A stretch of 64,000 bases of DNA from assembly GCA_039696685.1 (NCBI GenBank), contig CP155565.1:372001-436000 (forward strand). Direction: 5' to 3'. Both the position numbers and the translations under genes were made by a program. The notes under the pieces were generated by a model that saw only the letters and a list, made by a program, of their open reading frames with translations, ran no database searches and was not told the origin of the DNA. Positions 9,016-19,021 of this stretch are shown here, one piece after another. Position 1 is the stretch's first letter. Each line of letters opens with the position of its first letter. Source of the DNA: Vibrio sp. CDRSL-10 TSBA (lineage in GTDB: Bacteria; Pseudomonadota; Gammaproteobacteria; Enterobacterales; Vibrionaceae).

Positions 9016-10396
9016 TCATAGGTCAAGAGACTTGGCTAACAGATAACCTTCAAGGATGGTTTGTAATAAGAACCATCCTTCCCATAACCGCTCCCAACCC
9101 ACACGACCATTACGTTTCGAGTCATACCATCCCGCGAGCTTGCCGAGATTGATGTATGCCCAGTACACACTTGGTGCTCTTTTAGGGGGGCGCGTCTTTT
9201 CCTGTTTTGACCAAAGTAGCTTCCAAGCAACCGGACTCAAGAGCGTTTCACAACTCTGTTTTTCCGCTTCTTTTTTGTTCAGACCAAGATAACGCAGTTG
9301 ATGAACACGAACGGCTATGAACGCTAGGATGACGACCATCTTTTCTAAATTCTCTTTATTTTGCATACGGAGCTCCTCAACCTGTGTTTCCTCCGCTTTT
9401 CCAGGCTTTGTGGAACTCCTCAATCAACCAGCGTTTTTCATAGTAATCCAAGATACGCTTAGCATCCTCTTTACTCAACACTGGCTCTGACGTGAGAATA
9501 TGCCAGCAAAGGGCCTGCTCGTGATTCGTTTCCTGACAGCCCACATAGTACAATGAGACGGGTTCACCTCGTTTGTTTGCTGGCATTTTGATGGTGATTG
9601 GGGCATATCGAACTTCGCAGATAGCCTCTCGAGCTTTACGTCCTCCTCGTTGCTTAACCTGAACTTTTCTTTCATCTGCGGGCTGTAAGGCATCACTAAA
9701 TGAGTACAGCTTGTCTGTACTCTCTTCGATGCACCGGCTTTGCATCGATCGGACGACAAAGCGTTGTCGGTTGGTCATTTTATAGGTCAGGTATTCAATG
9801 ATGTCGGCTTCTCTGTCACAGACGGAGATAACCTTGTCTATCACTGAGCCGAGACGTTTTTCCATGGCTCTCGACGCACGTTCCCATTTAAAGCTTTCCT
9901 TCTCTTCATAGGCTCGGTTACCTCGCTGAGCTTTCTTTCCATATAAGCTCATGTCCCTTATCCAGCGCTCCTGCTCAATCAACCCCACAACCTGCTTCTC
10001 CTCGGGAGCAAACAGCAACACGGAGTGAGCATGCATGCCTTTGGCGCTTTTCCTAGAGGTGGTATATCCCATTTCATCCCTGACGGTTCGATGGGTAAAG
10101 TCCAGTGAGGTTGTATCTTCCAAAGCCAGTAGACAGTCATAAGATTGAGCCAGTTCGGCCGTTGCGGCAAAGCCTGCTTCTGCAATCGATTGAGAGTCAA
10201 TAGCGTGATTGCGGGTAAAACGGTAAGCGGCTTCAATGTCAGAAGGAGATTTTAAAGATTGCACAATAGACTGCCCTACGTGATTAGCAAGAGATGCGGT
10301 GAGTTTAACTAAACGTTTGGTTCGTCTAAGATCTCCGAGATTAGCTTGTGAAAAAGTCTCAGTCGCCCATTGCTCTGCATCTGTTAAAAACACCAT
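9016..10396 (-). CDS. IS50/Tn5-type DDE transposase (frame break at 9386-9390)
   Basis: 459 residues after correction, near the 476 of Tn5 transposase. The N-terminus EQWATETFSQANLGDLRRTKR matches the Tn5 end-binding region. Catalytic Asp residues are in LALEDTT and SVCDREADI, and the YREK-type signature appears as YEKRWLIEEFHKAWK with the catalytic Glu. The frame breaks at 9386-9390 (GTTTC on +). Reading GTTC gives AWKSGGTQVEELRMQNKENLEKMV, the expected Tn5-like continuation. IS50 has no programmed frameshift, so the break is more likely an artefact than regulation. The stop TGA overlaps the left terminal repeat. Confidence 0.88.
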
Positions 10397-10456
10397 ACTT
10401 TACCTCAACACTTTGTTTTTTGTTGAGATCATAAAAATCGACAAAAATTCAAAAAA

Positions 10457-10484
10457 AAATCCCTCAACTTTCATCGAGGGATTT
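10457..10484 (-). terminator. Hairpin inside the IS, facing the transposase gene
   Basis: AAATCCCTC (10457-10465) pairs with GAGGGATTT (10476-10484). On the minus strand the stem is followed by a run of nine T. It lies between the right end of the IS and the transposase start, where it would block transcription entering from outside. Confidence 0.65.
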
Positions 10485-10554
10485 GTGTAGGAAAGACAGG
10501 CTTTGACAGGGATTTTTGATATAAAGTGGGCGGCAAAACTGGTGAGGAATTTGA

Positions 10555-11074
10555 ATGAGACATATACACACAGCCACCCATCCCGAACTCGGACCGTTAA
10601 GCGAGTATCGCATCATTCAGCGTCAGGCGGCGCGCGCGATTGTGGTGGATGGTGAAGATATTCTGATGCTATATACCGCGCGCTATCACGATTACACCCT
10701 GCCGGGCGGCGGGGTCGATGCGCATGAGGATATTCTGCAGGGGATGGTGCGAGAGCTGGAAGAAGAAACCGGTGCGAAAAATATTCATCATATTCAACCC
10801 TATGGCATCTATGAGGAGTTTCGTCCCTGGTATCGTGACGACGCCGAAGTAATGCATATGATCTCACACTGTTTTACCTGCAAAATTGACCGGGAACTGG
10901 GCGAAACCCGCTTTGAGGATTACGAAGTGAAAAACGGTATGAAGCCGGTGTGGATTAACATTTATGATGCGATACGTCACAATGAAAAGACGATGGCCGA
11001 GAGCGATAAAAAGGGCATGAGTGTGGAGCGGGAGACTTTCCTGTTACGCCTGATCGCCAGAGAAACTGCTGTAA
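10555..11074 (+). CDS. Nudix hydrolase (frame break at 11062-11066)
   Basis: 172 residues after correction. A full Nudix box is present: GGVDAHEDILQGMVRELEEE, followed by TGA, fitting GX5EX7REUXEEXGU. Nudix enzymes hydrolyse nucleoside diphosphates linked to another group; the substrate is unknown here. The raw frame runs on to 11172, but reading GAAAC at 11062-11066 as GAAC gives LIARELL and a TAA at 11072-11074, a more natural end. The extra 33 residues are therefore probably spurious. A GAGGA ribosome site precedes ATG 10555. The gene now lies just downstream of the IS. Confidence 0.82.
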
Positions 11075-11492
11075 AGCTTGGTCTGTGTAGCCTGTGTAGC
11101 GTTTTCAAATCGGTTAGTTCGGTGCATCCATATCCCATATCACAGGTAGCTGAATTGTTTGAACTTTGCTGATACGGGTGCTGTCTATAACGTCAGTACC
11201 TGTAAGAAATTGATGTACAGCTGCCTGAATTTTATTGATTTGCGAAGGCGCACTGTTTTGTTGCCAGGGGCTTGGTCGCCTGTAGACGACCGGCTTGTCT
11301 GTCCGGGTGCATAGTTGGTTTGCCAAGGTGAACAGTTTTGCAGCCAGGCCCCGCAGCCAAGGATGGAATACTGCATCTCGGATCTAAAGGGTATATACTC
11401 ATAACTAGCTGAATTATTGATAAGAAATGATCGCGTCCTCGGACTGACGCAATGTCGGCGCCAGACGCAAAATTAAGCAGAAGGATTTTTGA
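11075..11492. other. Intergenic region before yejA
   Basis: 418 bp without a supported gene. Two related segments with GCACTGTTTTGTTGCCAGG and GAACAGTTTTGCAGCCAGG occur about 80 bases apart, near 11248 and 11331. The promoter of the yej operon is expected near the right end. I see no clear regulatory site. Confidence 0.3.
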
Positions 11493-13311
11493 ATGGGTAA
11501 AGTAAGACCAATGGCGTTAGGGATGATTTTAGCTCTGACCAGCCATTTCTCTCTCGCTGATGTGATCGAAAGTACCAGCCTGGTGGGTTTCGGCACAGCA
11601 AAGTATCCGCAAAACTTCGCTCACTTTGATTATGTTAATCCCGATGCGCCAAAATACGGCAAAGTGACTTATGGCCAGGTCGGCACCTACGATAACTTCA
11701 ACCGCTACGCCTCGCGTGGCGTCGCTGCCGCAGCCAGTGGTGAGCTCTACGATCCGCTGATGTTTTCACCGGCTGACGAAATTGACTCCTACTATCCTTT
11801 GATTGCAGAGAAAGTGCGTTATTCCGACGATTACTCCTGGCTGGAGCTGGACATCAATCCCAAAGCGCGTTTTCAGGACGGCGTGCCGATCACCGCGCAC
11901 GACGTGGAATTTACCTTTAATAAGTTTATGACTGAAGGCGTGCCTCAGTACCGGGTGTACTACAAAGAGATCAAGTCGGTTAAAGCGTTGAATGACAAAA
12001 CTGTGCGGATTGAAATGGCACAGCCCAACCGGGAAAAACTGTTTAGTTTTGCCCAGACGACACGGGTACTGCCAGAGCATTTCTGGAAAGATAAAAATTT
12101 GTCAGAGCCGCTTAATCAGCCGCCGGTTGGCAGCAGCGCTTATAAAGTTGAAGAGTTCAAACCCGGTCAGAGTGTGACATATCAGCTGGACGACAATTAC
12201 TGGGCGAAAGATTTGCCGGTCAATGTCGGTCGTAACAACTTCCAAGAGGTGCAGTACGATTATTACCGGGATGACACCGTCATGCTGGAAGCGTTCAAAG
12301 CTGGTGAGTTTGATTTGCGTCAGGAGAGTCAGGCCAAGTTCTGGGCGACCTCCTACACAGGCGTTAACTTTGATAATGGTTTCATTAAAAAAGAAGAAAT
12401 TCCGCACGATGCACCGGCGGCAACACAAGGTTTTGTGTTTAACACCCAGCGTCCGGTGTTCAGTGACGTGCGCGTTCGCGAAGCGTTGAACTATGCGATG
12501 GACTTTGAGTGGATGAACAAAAACATGTTCTACAGTCAGTACACCCGCACGCGCAGTTACTTTCAGAATACCGAATACGAGGCGAAAGGGTTACCGGATG
12601 AAGCTGAACTGGCCGTGTTGAATCCGGTCAAAGACAAGATCCCGTCGCGGGTATTTAGCGAAGAATATCAACCGCCGGTTACCGATGGCAGCGGCCGTAT
12701 TCGTCCGCAGATGCGTCAGGTGTTCAAACTGCTGAAAGAGGCAGGGTGGGAGTTGAAAGATAAGGTGATGACCAACGTTAAAACCGGTCAGCCAATGTCT
12801 TTCGAGCTGCTGATTTACAGTCCGACTGCAGAGCGCATAGCGATTCCGTTGCAAAAGAAACCTCAAGCTGATGGGTATCGATATGAAGATTCGCACCATT
12901 GATACCACTCAGTACATCAAGCGGCTGCGTGACAGAGACTTCGATATGGTCTCATCTTCCTATGCTGCCAATCCGTTCCCGAATCCGAACCTGATGATAG
13001 TGTGGAACTCGCATTACATCGATTCGACCTACAACACCGCAGGTGTTATGGATCCTGTGATTGACCAGCTGACGCTGGATATCGCCAAGAACCAGGAGCA
13101 TCCGGAAAAGCTGAAATCATTGGGTAAAGCGCTCGATCGTATCCTGCAGTGGAACTTCTATATCATTCCGCAGTGGCACACCAGTATGTACCGGGTCGCG
13201 AGCTGGGATAAATTTGAGCGTCCGGCTGTGATGCCTAAGTACGATCTTGGTTTGGATACCTGGTGGATCTCCAAACAAAAGGCTGAAAAATTACCTGAGA
13301 AGCGTCGCTAA
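11493..13311 (+). CDS. yejA: YejA, periplasmic oligopeptide-binding protein (frame break at 12857-12861)
   Basis: 605 residues after correction, the solute-binding component (SBP_bac_5 family) of the Yej ABC importer, which takes up peptides and, in E. coli, microcin C. A signal peptide (residues 1-22, ending FSLAD) is followed by family markers VGFGTAKYPQNFAHFDYVNP, YDPLMFSPADE and GGPV-type neighbours downstream. The frame breaks at 12857-12861 (GAAAC). Reading GAAC yields IPLQKNLKLMGIDMKIRTID. The ribosome site AAGGA lies 8 bases before ATG 11493. yejBEF follow directly. Confidence 0.9.
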
Positions 13312-13320
13312 GAGGAAGTT

Positions 13321-14409
13321 ATGGCTGCGTACATAATTCGCCGTTTGCTGTTGGTGATACCAACGCTGTGGGCCATCATTACCATTAACTTCTTCATCAT
13401 CCAGATAGCGCCCGGCGGGCCGGTTGAGCAGGCGATTGCCAACCTGCAGGGTCATACCTCCGGTATTATGGAGCGCTTTTCCGGTGGGGGGCAGGAAGTC
13501 GACATGTCGAAAGTCGATAATGGTGACCCGACCGGCTACAAGGGCTCTCGTGGTCTGGATCCTGAGGTGGTGGAAGCAATTAAGCGTCAGTTTGGTTTTG
13601 ATAAGCCACTGCACGAACGCTATTTCGACATGCTGAAAAACTACGTCACGTTTAACTTCGGCGAGAGCTTGTTTCGTGGCGGCAATGTGATTGATTTGAT
13701 TGTTGATCGCCTGCCGGTGTCGATATCACTTGGCTTGTGGAGCACGTTGATCATCTATCTGATCTCGATTCCGCTTGGCATCATGAAGGCCATCCATCAC
13801 GGCTCACGCTTTGATGTCTGGTCAAGTGCGGTGGTGATCGTCGGTTATGCGATACCGGGCTTTTTGTTTGCGATTATTTTGATCATTCTGTTTGCCAGCG
13901 GCAACTACTTCAGCTGGTTCCCGCTGCGGGGTCTGGTGTCGGATAATTTTGACCAGCTCAACTGGTATCAGCAGATCATCGATTACTTCTGGCATCTGGC
14001 TCTGCCGATTTGTGCCATGGTGATCAGTGGCTTTGCGACCCTCAGCATGCTGACCAAAAACTCATTCCTGGATGAGATCAACAAGCAGTATGTGGTCACC
14101 GCACGTGCTAAAGGGCTGGATGAAGGCAGTATTCTGTACAAGCACGTGTTTCGTAACGCGATGCTGATCATCATCGCCGGTTTCCCGAGTGCGTTTATCA
14201 GTATCTTTTTCACCGGCTCGATGCTGATTGAGGTGATGTTCTCGCTGGAGGGCATCGGCCTGTTGGGCTTTGAGTCCACAATTCAGCGCGATTATCCGGT
14301 GGTATTCAGTTCATTGTACATCATGACATTACTTGGTCTGATACTCGGCATTATTTCGGATTTGACCTACACCTGGGTCGATCCGCGCATTGATTTTGAG
14401 GCCCGCTAA
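13321..14409 (+). CDS. yejB: YejB, inner-membrane permease of the Yej importer
   Basis: 362 residues with six predicted membrane segments. The N-terminal [20 protein letters not shown] is typical of DppB/OppB permeases. A family-specific periplasmic loop carries [15 protein letters not shown]. The cytoplasmic EAA loop that contacts the ATPase is [20 protein letters not shown]. It starts 9 bases after yejA and its stop touches the yejE start (TAAATG). Confidence 0.92.
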   Translation: MAAYIIRRLLLVIPTLWAIITINFFIIQIAPGGPVEQAIANLQGHTSGIMERFSGGGQEVDMSKVDNGDPTGYKGSRGLDPEVVEAIKRQFGFDKPLHERYFDMLKNYVTFNFGESLFRGGNVIDLIVDRLPVSISLGLWSTLIIYLISIPLGIMKAIHHGSRFDVWSSAVVIVGYAIPGFLFAIILIILFASGNYFSWFPLRGLVSDNFDQLNWYQQIIDYFWHLALPICAMVISGFATLSMLTKNSFLDEINKQYVVTARAKGLDEGSILYKHVFRNAMLIIIAGFPSAFISIFFTGSMLIEVMFSLEGIGLLGFESTIQRDYPVVFSSLYIMTLLGLILGIISDLTYTWVDPRIDFEAR

Positions 14410-15453
14410 ATGGTGTTGAGAAGTAAAAAAGTGAATCCGCTCAACGCGGCGCGCTGGCAGCGGTTTAAATCCAACCGGCGCGGTTTCTATTCGTTGTGGC
14501 TATTTTCGTTGCTGTTTTTTGTCAGCTTGTTTGCTGAGGTTATTGCCAACGATAAGCCGCTGTTTATCTCTTACGATCATCAGTGGTTTTTTCCGATAGC
14601 CGAGCAATACGCCGAAACCCGCTTTGGCGGTGAATTCGAGACCGAAGCGGATTATACCGACCCATATGTGGTTGATCTGATTGAAGAGAAGGGGTTTATT
14701 GTCTGGCCGCTGATCCATTTCAGTTATGACACCATCAATTACGATATCGTCGGCTCCGTGCCGTCTGCGCCGGACAGTGTCAACTGGCTGGGTACCGACG
14801 ATAAGGGGCGTGATGTCCTGGCACGGATCATCTATGGCTTTCGTATTTCAGTGCTGTTCGGGTTTGTTCTCACCATCATATCTTCGCTGATTGGCGTGGT
14901 GGTTGGTGCCACTCAGGGTTATTACGGCGGCTGGCTGGATTTGCTCGGCCAGCGCTTTATCGAAGTGTGGTCCGGCATGCCGACTCTGTTCCTGCTGATT
15001 ATTCTGTCGAGTTTTGTCGAACCGAATTTTTGGTGGCTGCTCGGCATTATGGTGCTGTTCAGCTGGATGAGTCTGGTGGGCGTCGTGCGGGCAGAATTCT
15101 TACGCTGCCGCAATTTTGATTACGTGCGCGCGGCGCAGGCGATGGGGGTGAATGATACCCGCATCATTTTGCGTCACATGCTGCCGAACGCTATGGTTGC
15201 GTCATTAACCATGATGCCGTTTATTTTATCAGGCTCGGTCACCACTTTAACCTCTCTCGATTTTCTGGGTTTTGGTCTGCCGGTGGGGTCGCCATCGCTG
15301 GGTGAACTGCTGGCGCAAGGTAAAACCAATTTGCAGGCTCCGTGGTTGGGTATTTCGGCGTTTGTTGTGTTGTCGCTGATGCTGACTTTGCTGGTATTTG
15401 TCGGTGAAGCGGTGCGGGATGCGTTTGACCCCCATTTACAACGGAGAGGCTGA
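14410..15453 (+). CDS. yejE: YejE, second permease of the Yej importer
   Basis: 347 residues, a DppC/OppC-type permease. It has one N-terminal membrane segment (about residues 27-47), a large periplasmic loop, the family motif LGTDDKGRDVLARIIYGFR, and five further segments. The EAA loop is RAAQAMGVNDTRIILRHMLP. It follows yejB without a gap and its stop overlaps the yejF start (TGATG), indicating translational coupling. Confidence 0.92.
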   Translation: MVLRSKKVNPLNAARWQRFKSNRRGFYSLWLFSLLFFVSLFAEVIANDKPLFISYDHQWFFPIAEQYAETRFGGEFETEADYTDPYVVDLIEEKGFIVWPLIHFSYDTINYDIVGSVPSAPDSVNWLGTDDKGRDVLARIIYGFRISVLFGFVLTIISSLIGVVVGATQGYYGGWLDLLGQRFIEVWSGMPTLFLLIILSSFVEPNFWWLLGIMVLFSWMSLVGVVRAEFLRCRNFDYVRAAQAMGVNDTRIILRHMLPNAMVASLTMMPFILSGSVTTLTSLDFLGFGLPVGSPSLGELLAQGKTNLQAPWLGISAFVVLSLMLTLLVFVGEAVRDAFDPHLQRRG

Positions 15454-17045
15454 TGAGCGAAGCATTACTCACAATAGAAAACTTGTCGGTCGGCTTTGGC
15501 CGCAGTGATGCGGTGCAGACGGTAACTCATCAGGTATCGCTGTCGATCAACAAAGGTGAAACTCTGGCGCTGGTGGGCGAAAGCGGATCGGGTAAATCGG
15601 TGACCGCGAATGCGATTTTGAAGCTGCTGCCCAAAGGTTCGGCTCATTACCTTGAAGGTCAGATTAACTTTGCCGGGGTGAATACGCTGCAATGTTCTGA
15701 GCGTCAGTTGCGCGGTATTCGCGGCGGCCGGATTGGTATGATTTTCCAGGAGCCGATGGTGTCACTCAATCCGCTGCACAAAATTGGTAAGCAGCTGGTG
15801 GAAACCCTGGCGATCCATCGCGGCATGCGGCAGAAAAAAGCGGAGAATCTCGCGGTCAGCTGGCTTGAAAAAGTCGGTATCCGGAATCCGGCCAGTAAGA
15901 TCAACGCTTATCCGCATGAATTGTCCGGTGGTGAACGCCAGCGGGTGATGATCGCAATGGCACTGATTAATGAGCCGGAGCTGCTGATTGCCGACGAGCC
16001 GACCACGGCTCTGGATGTGTCAGTGCAGGCGCAAATTCTTGATCTGCTCAAATTGCTGCAACAAGAGCTCGGTATGGCGATGCTGTTCATCACTCATGAT
16101 CTGAGCATTGTGCGCCGCATTGCCGATCGGGTAGCCGTGATGCAGGAAGGTAAACTGGTTGAGGTTAATCAGTGTAAGGCGCTGTTTGCGGCGCCGCAGC
16201 ATCCTTATACCCAATTGCTGATCCAGTCCGATCCACGCGGTTTACCGGTACCGGTGGACAGAAACAGTCCGGTCCTGCTCAAAGCGCAGGATCTCAAAGT
16301 GTGGTTCCCCATCACAGGCGGCCTGCTTAAACGCACCGTAGACTACGTGAAAGCGGTGACAGACATGCAGTTTGAACTAAGAAAAGGCCATTCGATTGGT
16401 CTGGTCGGCGAAAGTGGTTCAGGCAAATCGACCACTGGTATGGCAATCCTGAAACTGGTGAATTCGCAGGGTGTGATTGAGTACGACGGCCACAACCTGC
16501 AAGGTTTGGATCGTAAAGGTATGTTGCCGTACCGCAGTAAAATGCAGGTGGTGTTCCAGGACCCGTTTTCGGCGCTCAATCCGCGCATGTCAGTGGCACA
16601 GGTGATTGGTGAAGGTCTGTATGTGCATACCGATTTCACTGATGAACAGATTGATGCGGCTATATGTGATGCGATGCGCGAAGTGGATCTCGATCCGCAA
16701 ACCCGTCATCGTTATCCGAATGAGTTTTCCGGCGGTCAGCGCCAACGGATTGCGATTGCCCGGGCGCTGGTGTTGAAACCGGAATTTATTCTGCTCGATG
16801 AGCCGACATCGTCTCTGGATCGCACTGTGCAGGCTCAGGTGCTGGACCTGCTTAAATCGCTGCAGGAAAAATACGGCTTAACCTATCTGTTTATCAGCCA
16901 TGATCTCAACGTGGTGAAATCATTGTGTCATTACACCATAGTGATGAAGCAGGGCGAAATTGTAGAGCAGGGTCCGACGCTGGATCTGTTTCAGAACCCC
17001 GGCCAGCCTTATACCCGTCAGCTGGTCAGCCTGTCGTCGTTTTAG
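15453..17045 (+). CDS. yejF: YejF, double ATPase of the Yej importer
   Basis: 530 residues containing two ABC ATPase domains. Walker A is GESGSGKS at about residue 43 and again at about 320. Signature motifs are [12 protein letters not shown] and [12 protein letters not shown]. Walker B regions are [12 protein letters not shown] and [11 protein letters not shown]. Each domain ends in the oligopeptide-transporter C-terminal extension (HPYTQLL, QPYTRQL). It powers peptide uptake through YejB and YejE. The intrinsic terminator at 17074 closes the operon. Confidence 0.93.
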   Translation: MSEALLTIENLSVGFGRSDAVQTVTHQVSLSINKGETLALVGESGSGKSVTANAILKLLPKGSAHYLEGQINFAGVNTLQCSERQLRGIRGGRIGMIFQEPMVSLNPLHKIGKQLVETLAIHRGMRQKKAENLAVSWLEKVGIRNPASKINAYPHELSGGERQRVMIAMALINEPELLIADEPTTALDVSVQAQILDLLKLLQQELGMAMLFITHDLSIVRRIADRVAVMQEGKLVEVNQCKALFAAPQHPYTQLLIQSDPRGLPVPVDRNSPVLLKAQDLKVWFPITGGLLKRTVDYVKAVTDMQFELRKGHSIGLVGESGSGKSTTGMAILKLVNSQGVIEYDGHNLQGLDRKGMLPYRSKMQVVFQDPFSALNPRMSVAQVIGEGLYVHTDFTDEQIDAAICDAMREVDLDPQTRHRYPNEFSGGQRQRIAIARALVLKPEFILLDEPTSSLDRTVQAQVLDLLKSLQEKYGLTYLFISHDLNVVKSLCHYTIVMKQGEIVEQGPTLDLFQNPGQPYTRQLVSLSSF

Positions 17046-17073
17046 TTTTGCTTGCAATGTTTGAGTGATAGGC

Positions 17074-17104
17074 AAAGACCCGGCAATGCCGGGTCTTTGT
17101 TTTA
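17074..17104. terminator. Terminator of yejABEF
   Basis: Perfect 11-bp stem AAAGACCCGGC (17074-17084) / GCCGGGTCTTT (17088-17098), loop AAT, followed by GTTTT. It lies between convergent genes. Confidence 0.85.
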
Positions 17105-17133
17105 AATATGAATAGGTTTGAGCCGATTGGGTT

Positions 17134-17550
17134 TTAAGGCGATTCGGTTTGAGACGATTCACGGACGGTCAGCTCACTGTAGCCGGTATCGCTGTCAAAC
17201 TGGCGCTCAAACTGCAGGGTCGGGTAGTGATGGATAATCAGTTCTGCCGTGGTGTTGACGATATTGCCATCCAGCAGGTGCCCGCCCCAGACTTTGCCCT
17301 CTGCATCAGCAACCGCAATATGCAGATGAAGGTGCGAGTGGGTCAGGGTGCCCATTAGCGAGACAATTTCAAACGGTGCTTCAATGCTTAGTGTGCTGTG
17401 ACAGTCCGCAAGACGAATATTGAGTGTTGATAAGCATCCGGCGCAGGACGCGACAGATCCTGCCTGCAACTGGTTCTGCCTGACCAGTGCCAGGATTGAT
17501 TGTTTCAGATCGGCGCCCCGGGTCAGACGGGTTGCGATGACATTGATCAT
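17134..17550 (-). CDS. PPC (DUF296) domain protein
   Basis: 138 residues, a single plant/prokaryote-conserved (PPC) domain. Markers are GCLSTLNIRLAD, the metal-binding-type cluster THSHLHLHIAVAD and WGGHLLDG. Bacterial single-domain members form trimers; their role is not settled. Its ATG overlaps the stop of the upstream tetR gene (ATGA), so the two are probably co-translated. Pairing with TetR and a divergent GST suggests a stress or detoxification unit, which is inference. Confidence 0.8.
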   Translation of the reverse strand: MINVIATRLTRGADLKQSILALVRQNQLQAGSVASCAGCLSTLNIRLADCHSTLSIEAPFEIVSLMGTLTHSHLHLHIAVADAEGKVWGGHLLDGNIVNTTAELIIHHYPTLQFERQFDSDTGYSELTVRESSQTESP

Positions 17551-18132
17551 CTTGCTTCTCCTTTAATCAACTGCAGCAGGGTGTCCAGTGCCTGCTCAAG
17601 GTCCTGATAACGCTTGGCTTTGCCCAGTACGCGCATGCCCTGCATCTGAGTCAGGATCAGGCTCGCCAGCGACGCAGGGGCAAGATTGACGGGCAGGGCA
17701 CCGTTTCGCGGCCGCGTTGCTTAACGCTCGTGTCAGCAACTCGGTTAAGTGATCAAACAGTTGGTTACCTCGTTCCAGTACCCGCTCATCCTCTCCGGCA
17801 TGTTCCACTAACGCATTCTGCATAAAACAGCCACAGCTGCGTTGGCGCTGGAGTTCAGCGAACTGGTGCAGAAAGTGTTCTATTTCCCCCAGCGATGCCT
17901 GCGGCTTTTGCAGCTCAGTCAGTGCCGGAAAAGAGACCGACTGCAGGTATTTATCCAACGCCTGATAATAGAGCTGCTGTTTGTCACCAAAGGTGTTGTA
18001 CAGGCTGAAGCGGTTGATTTGCAGTGCATCGATCAGATCAGAAATCGCAGTATTGGCATAGCCTCGTTGCCAGAACAGTTCCATTGCCTGGGTCAGCTTC
18101 TGGTCGGGATCAAAATTACATTTTCTGGCCAT
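17547..18132 (-). CDS. TetR-family regulator (frame break at 17703-17707)
   Basis: 194 residues after correction. The N-terminal helix-turn-helix has MELFWQRGYANTAISDLIDA and LQINRFSLYNTFGDKQQLY. The ligand domain has SCGCFMQNALVEHA, typical of the NemR/YcdC-like group. The frame breaks at 17703-17707 (GTTTC on +). Reading GTTC gives SNAANGALPVNLAPASLASL and a stop overlapping the next gene's ATG. The start at 18132 has GAGG upstream; an in-frame ATG lies at 18147. It probably represses itself and the divergent GST through the palindrome at 18221. Confidence 0.85.
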
Positions 18133-18220
18133 GGTTATCTGCCTCATTGGTGCGCCTGAGGTTGTCAGGCTGGCTAAAATGATTCTTGACTGATCGTTTA
18201 GTTTACCGCTAAAGTCTATC

Positions 18221-18236
18221 CTAAACGATCGTTCAG
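18221..18236. promoter_or_regulatory. Probable TetR operator
   Basis: CTAAACGATCGTTCAG is a near-perfect 16-base palindrome between the divergent tetR and GST genes. A second half-site, CTGATCGTTTAG, lies about 30 bases to the left. Confidence 0.65.
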
Positions 18237-18258
18237 TTAAAGATGGAAGGGATGTAAA

Positions 18259-18871
18259 ATGAAGTTATACGAAACCGCCATGACGCCAAGCTGCCGCCGG
18301 GTCAGCATTTTTCTCAAAGAGCTGGGAGTCGATGTCGAGCGTGTTGCGCTTAATGTGCGCGAAGGCGATAACCTGACCGACACCTTCAAGCATAAGAGTG
18401 TTAACGGTAAGGTGCCGATGCTCGAGCTTGATGATGGTACGACCTTGTGTGAAAGTGTCGCGATCTGCCGTTATTTTGATGAAACGACAGCTAACGACAA
18501 AAATCTGTTTGGCCATGACGCGCTGAGCAAAGCGCAGGTTGAAATGTGGCACCGCGTGGTCGAGTTTCAGGGCCTGTATGCCGGATTCCAGGCATTTCGT
18601 AACCTGAGCGGGATCTATCAGGATCGTGAAACCTGTGTCGCTGCCTGGGGTGAAGAGAGCAAATCACGCGTGGTGGAATTTCTGCCCCAGCTGGATGCAC
18701 GTCTGGCGCAAAGTGATTATGTTGCCGGTTCTGCGTTTACCATCGTTGATATCACCGCGTTTATCTTTGTGGGTTTTGCGCAAAAAGCACTGGAAATCGA
18801 CGTGACCGGTCAGTTTCGCCAATATTGCCCGCTGGCAGCAAGTGATCGCTCAGCGTCCGTCATTTCAGTAA
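18259..18871 (+). CDS. Glutathione S-transferase (frame break at 18813-18817)
   Basis: 203 residues after correction. The thioredoxin-like N-domain has MKLYETAMTPSCRRV (active-site region), the cis-Pro in GKVPMLEL and the glutathione-contact CESVAICRYFDE. The helical C-domain has SAFTIVDITAFIFV. The frame breaks at 18813-18817 (GTTTC). Reading GTTC gives TGQFANIARWQQVIAQRPSF and a TAA at 18869-18871, the usual GST ending. The gene is divergent from tetR. It conjugates glutathione to electrophiles; the substrate is unknown. Confidence 0.87.
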
Positions 18872-19021
18872 ACGCGGGTCTGCTCTCGGCACAGAGTCAG
18901 CATAGAGTACGCTTCTTGTCCGTTAATCCATGACTATTTGTCTGTTAGTCAGTGACGATGCAGTATTTGATTTATTAATGCGGGTGGCTTCGGTACACTA
19001 GCGCCAAATGTTGTAGAGACA

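Larger units (their letters stand above)
8998..10499 (-). mobile_element. IS50-like insertion sequence (IS4 family), 1502 bp
   Basis: The ends begin CTGTCT on both sides. The left end (8998-9016) matches the Tn5 inside end at 18 of 19 bases, including its Dam site GATC. The right end (10481-10499, read inward) matches the Tn5 outside end at 14 of 19. The polarity is as in IS50: the transposase starts near the outside-type end and stops at the inside-type end. The 8-base target duplication GCTTTGAC is at 8990-8997 and 10500-10507. The element sits in the loop of an intrinsic terminator. Confidence 0.88.
8982..10515 (+). terminator. Terminator of the DHH gene, split by the IS
   Basis: Removing the IS and one copy of the 8-base duplication reconstitutes AAATCCCTG-CTTTGA-CAGGGATTT followed by TT. 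This is a 9-bp stem with a T tail, 23 bases after the DHH stop. The left half is 8982-8997 and the right half is 10500-10515. Confidence 0.75.

Noticed and set aside
9386..9390. Programmed frameshift in the transposase
   Set aside because: IS50-type elements do not use one, and the site has the same GAAC signature as breaks in unrelated genes.
8982..10515. IS ends placed at the AAATCCCT inverted repeat
   Set aside because: The CTGTCT ends match Tn5 inside and outside ends, and GCTTTGAC is a direct repeat just outside them; AAATCCCT/AGGGATTT is the target hairpin.
11075..11172. C-terminal extension of the Nudix hydrolase
   Set aside because: It disappears when GAAAC at 11062-11066 is read as GAAC, which gives a natural end LIARELL and a stop.
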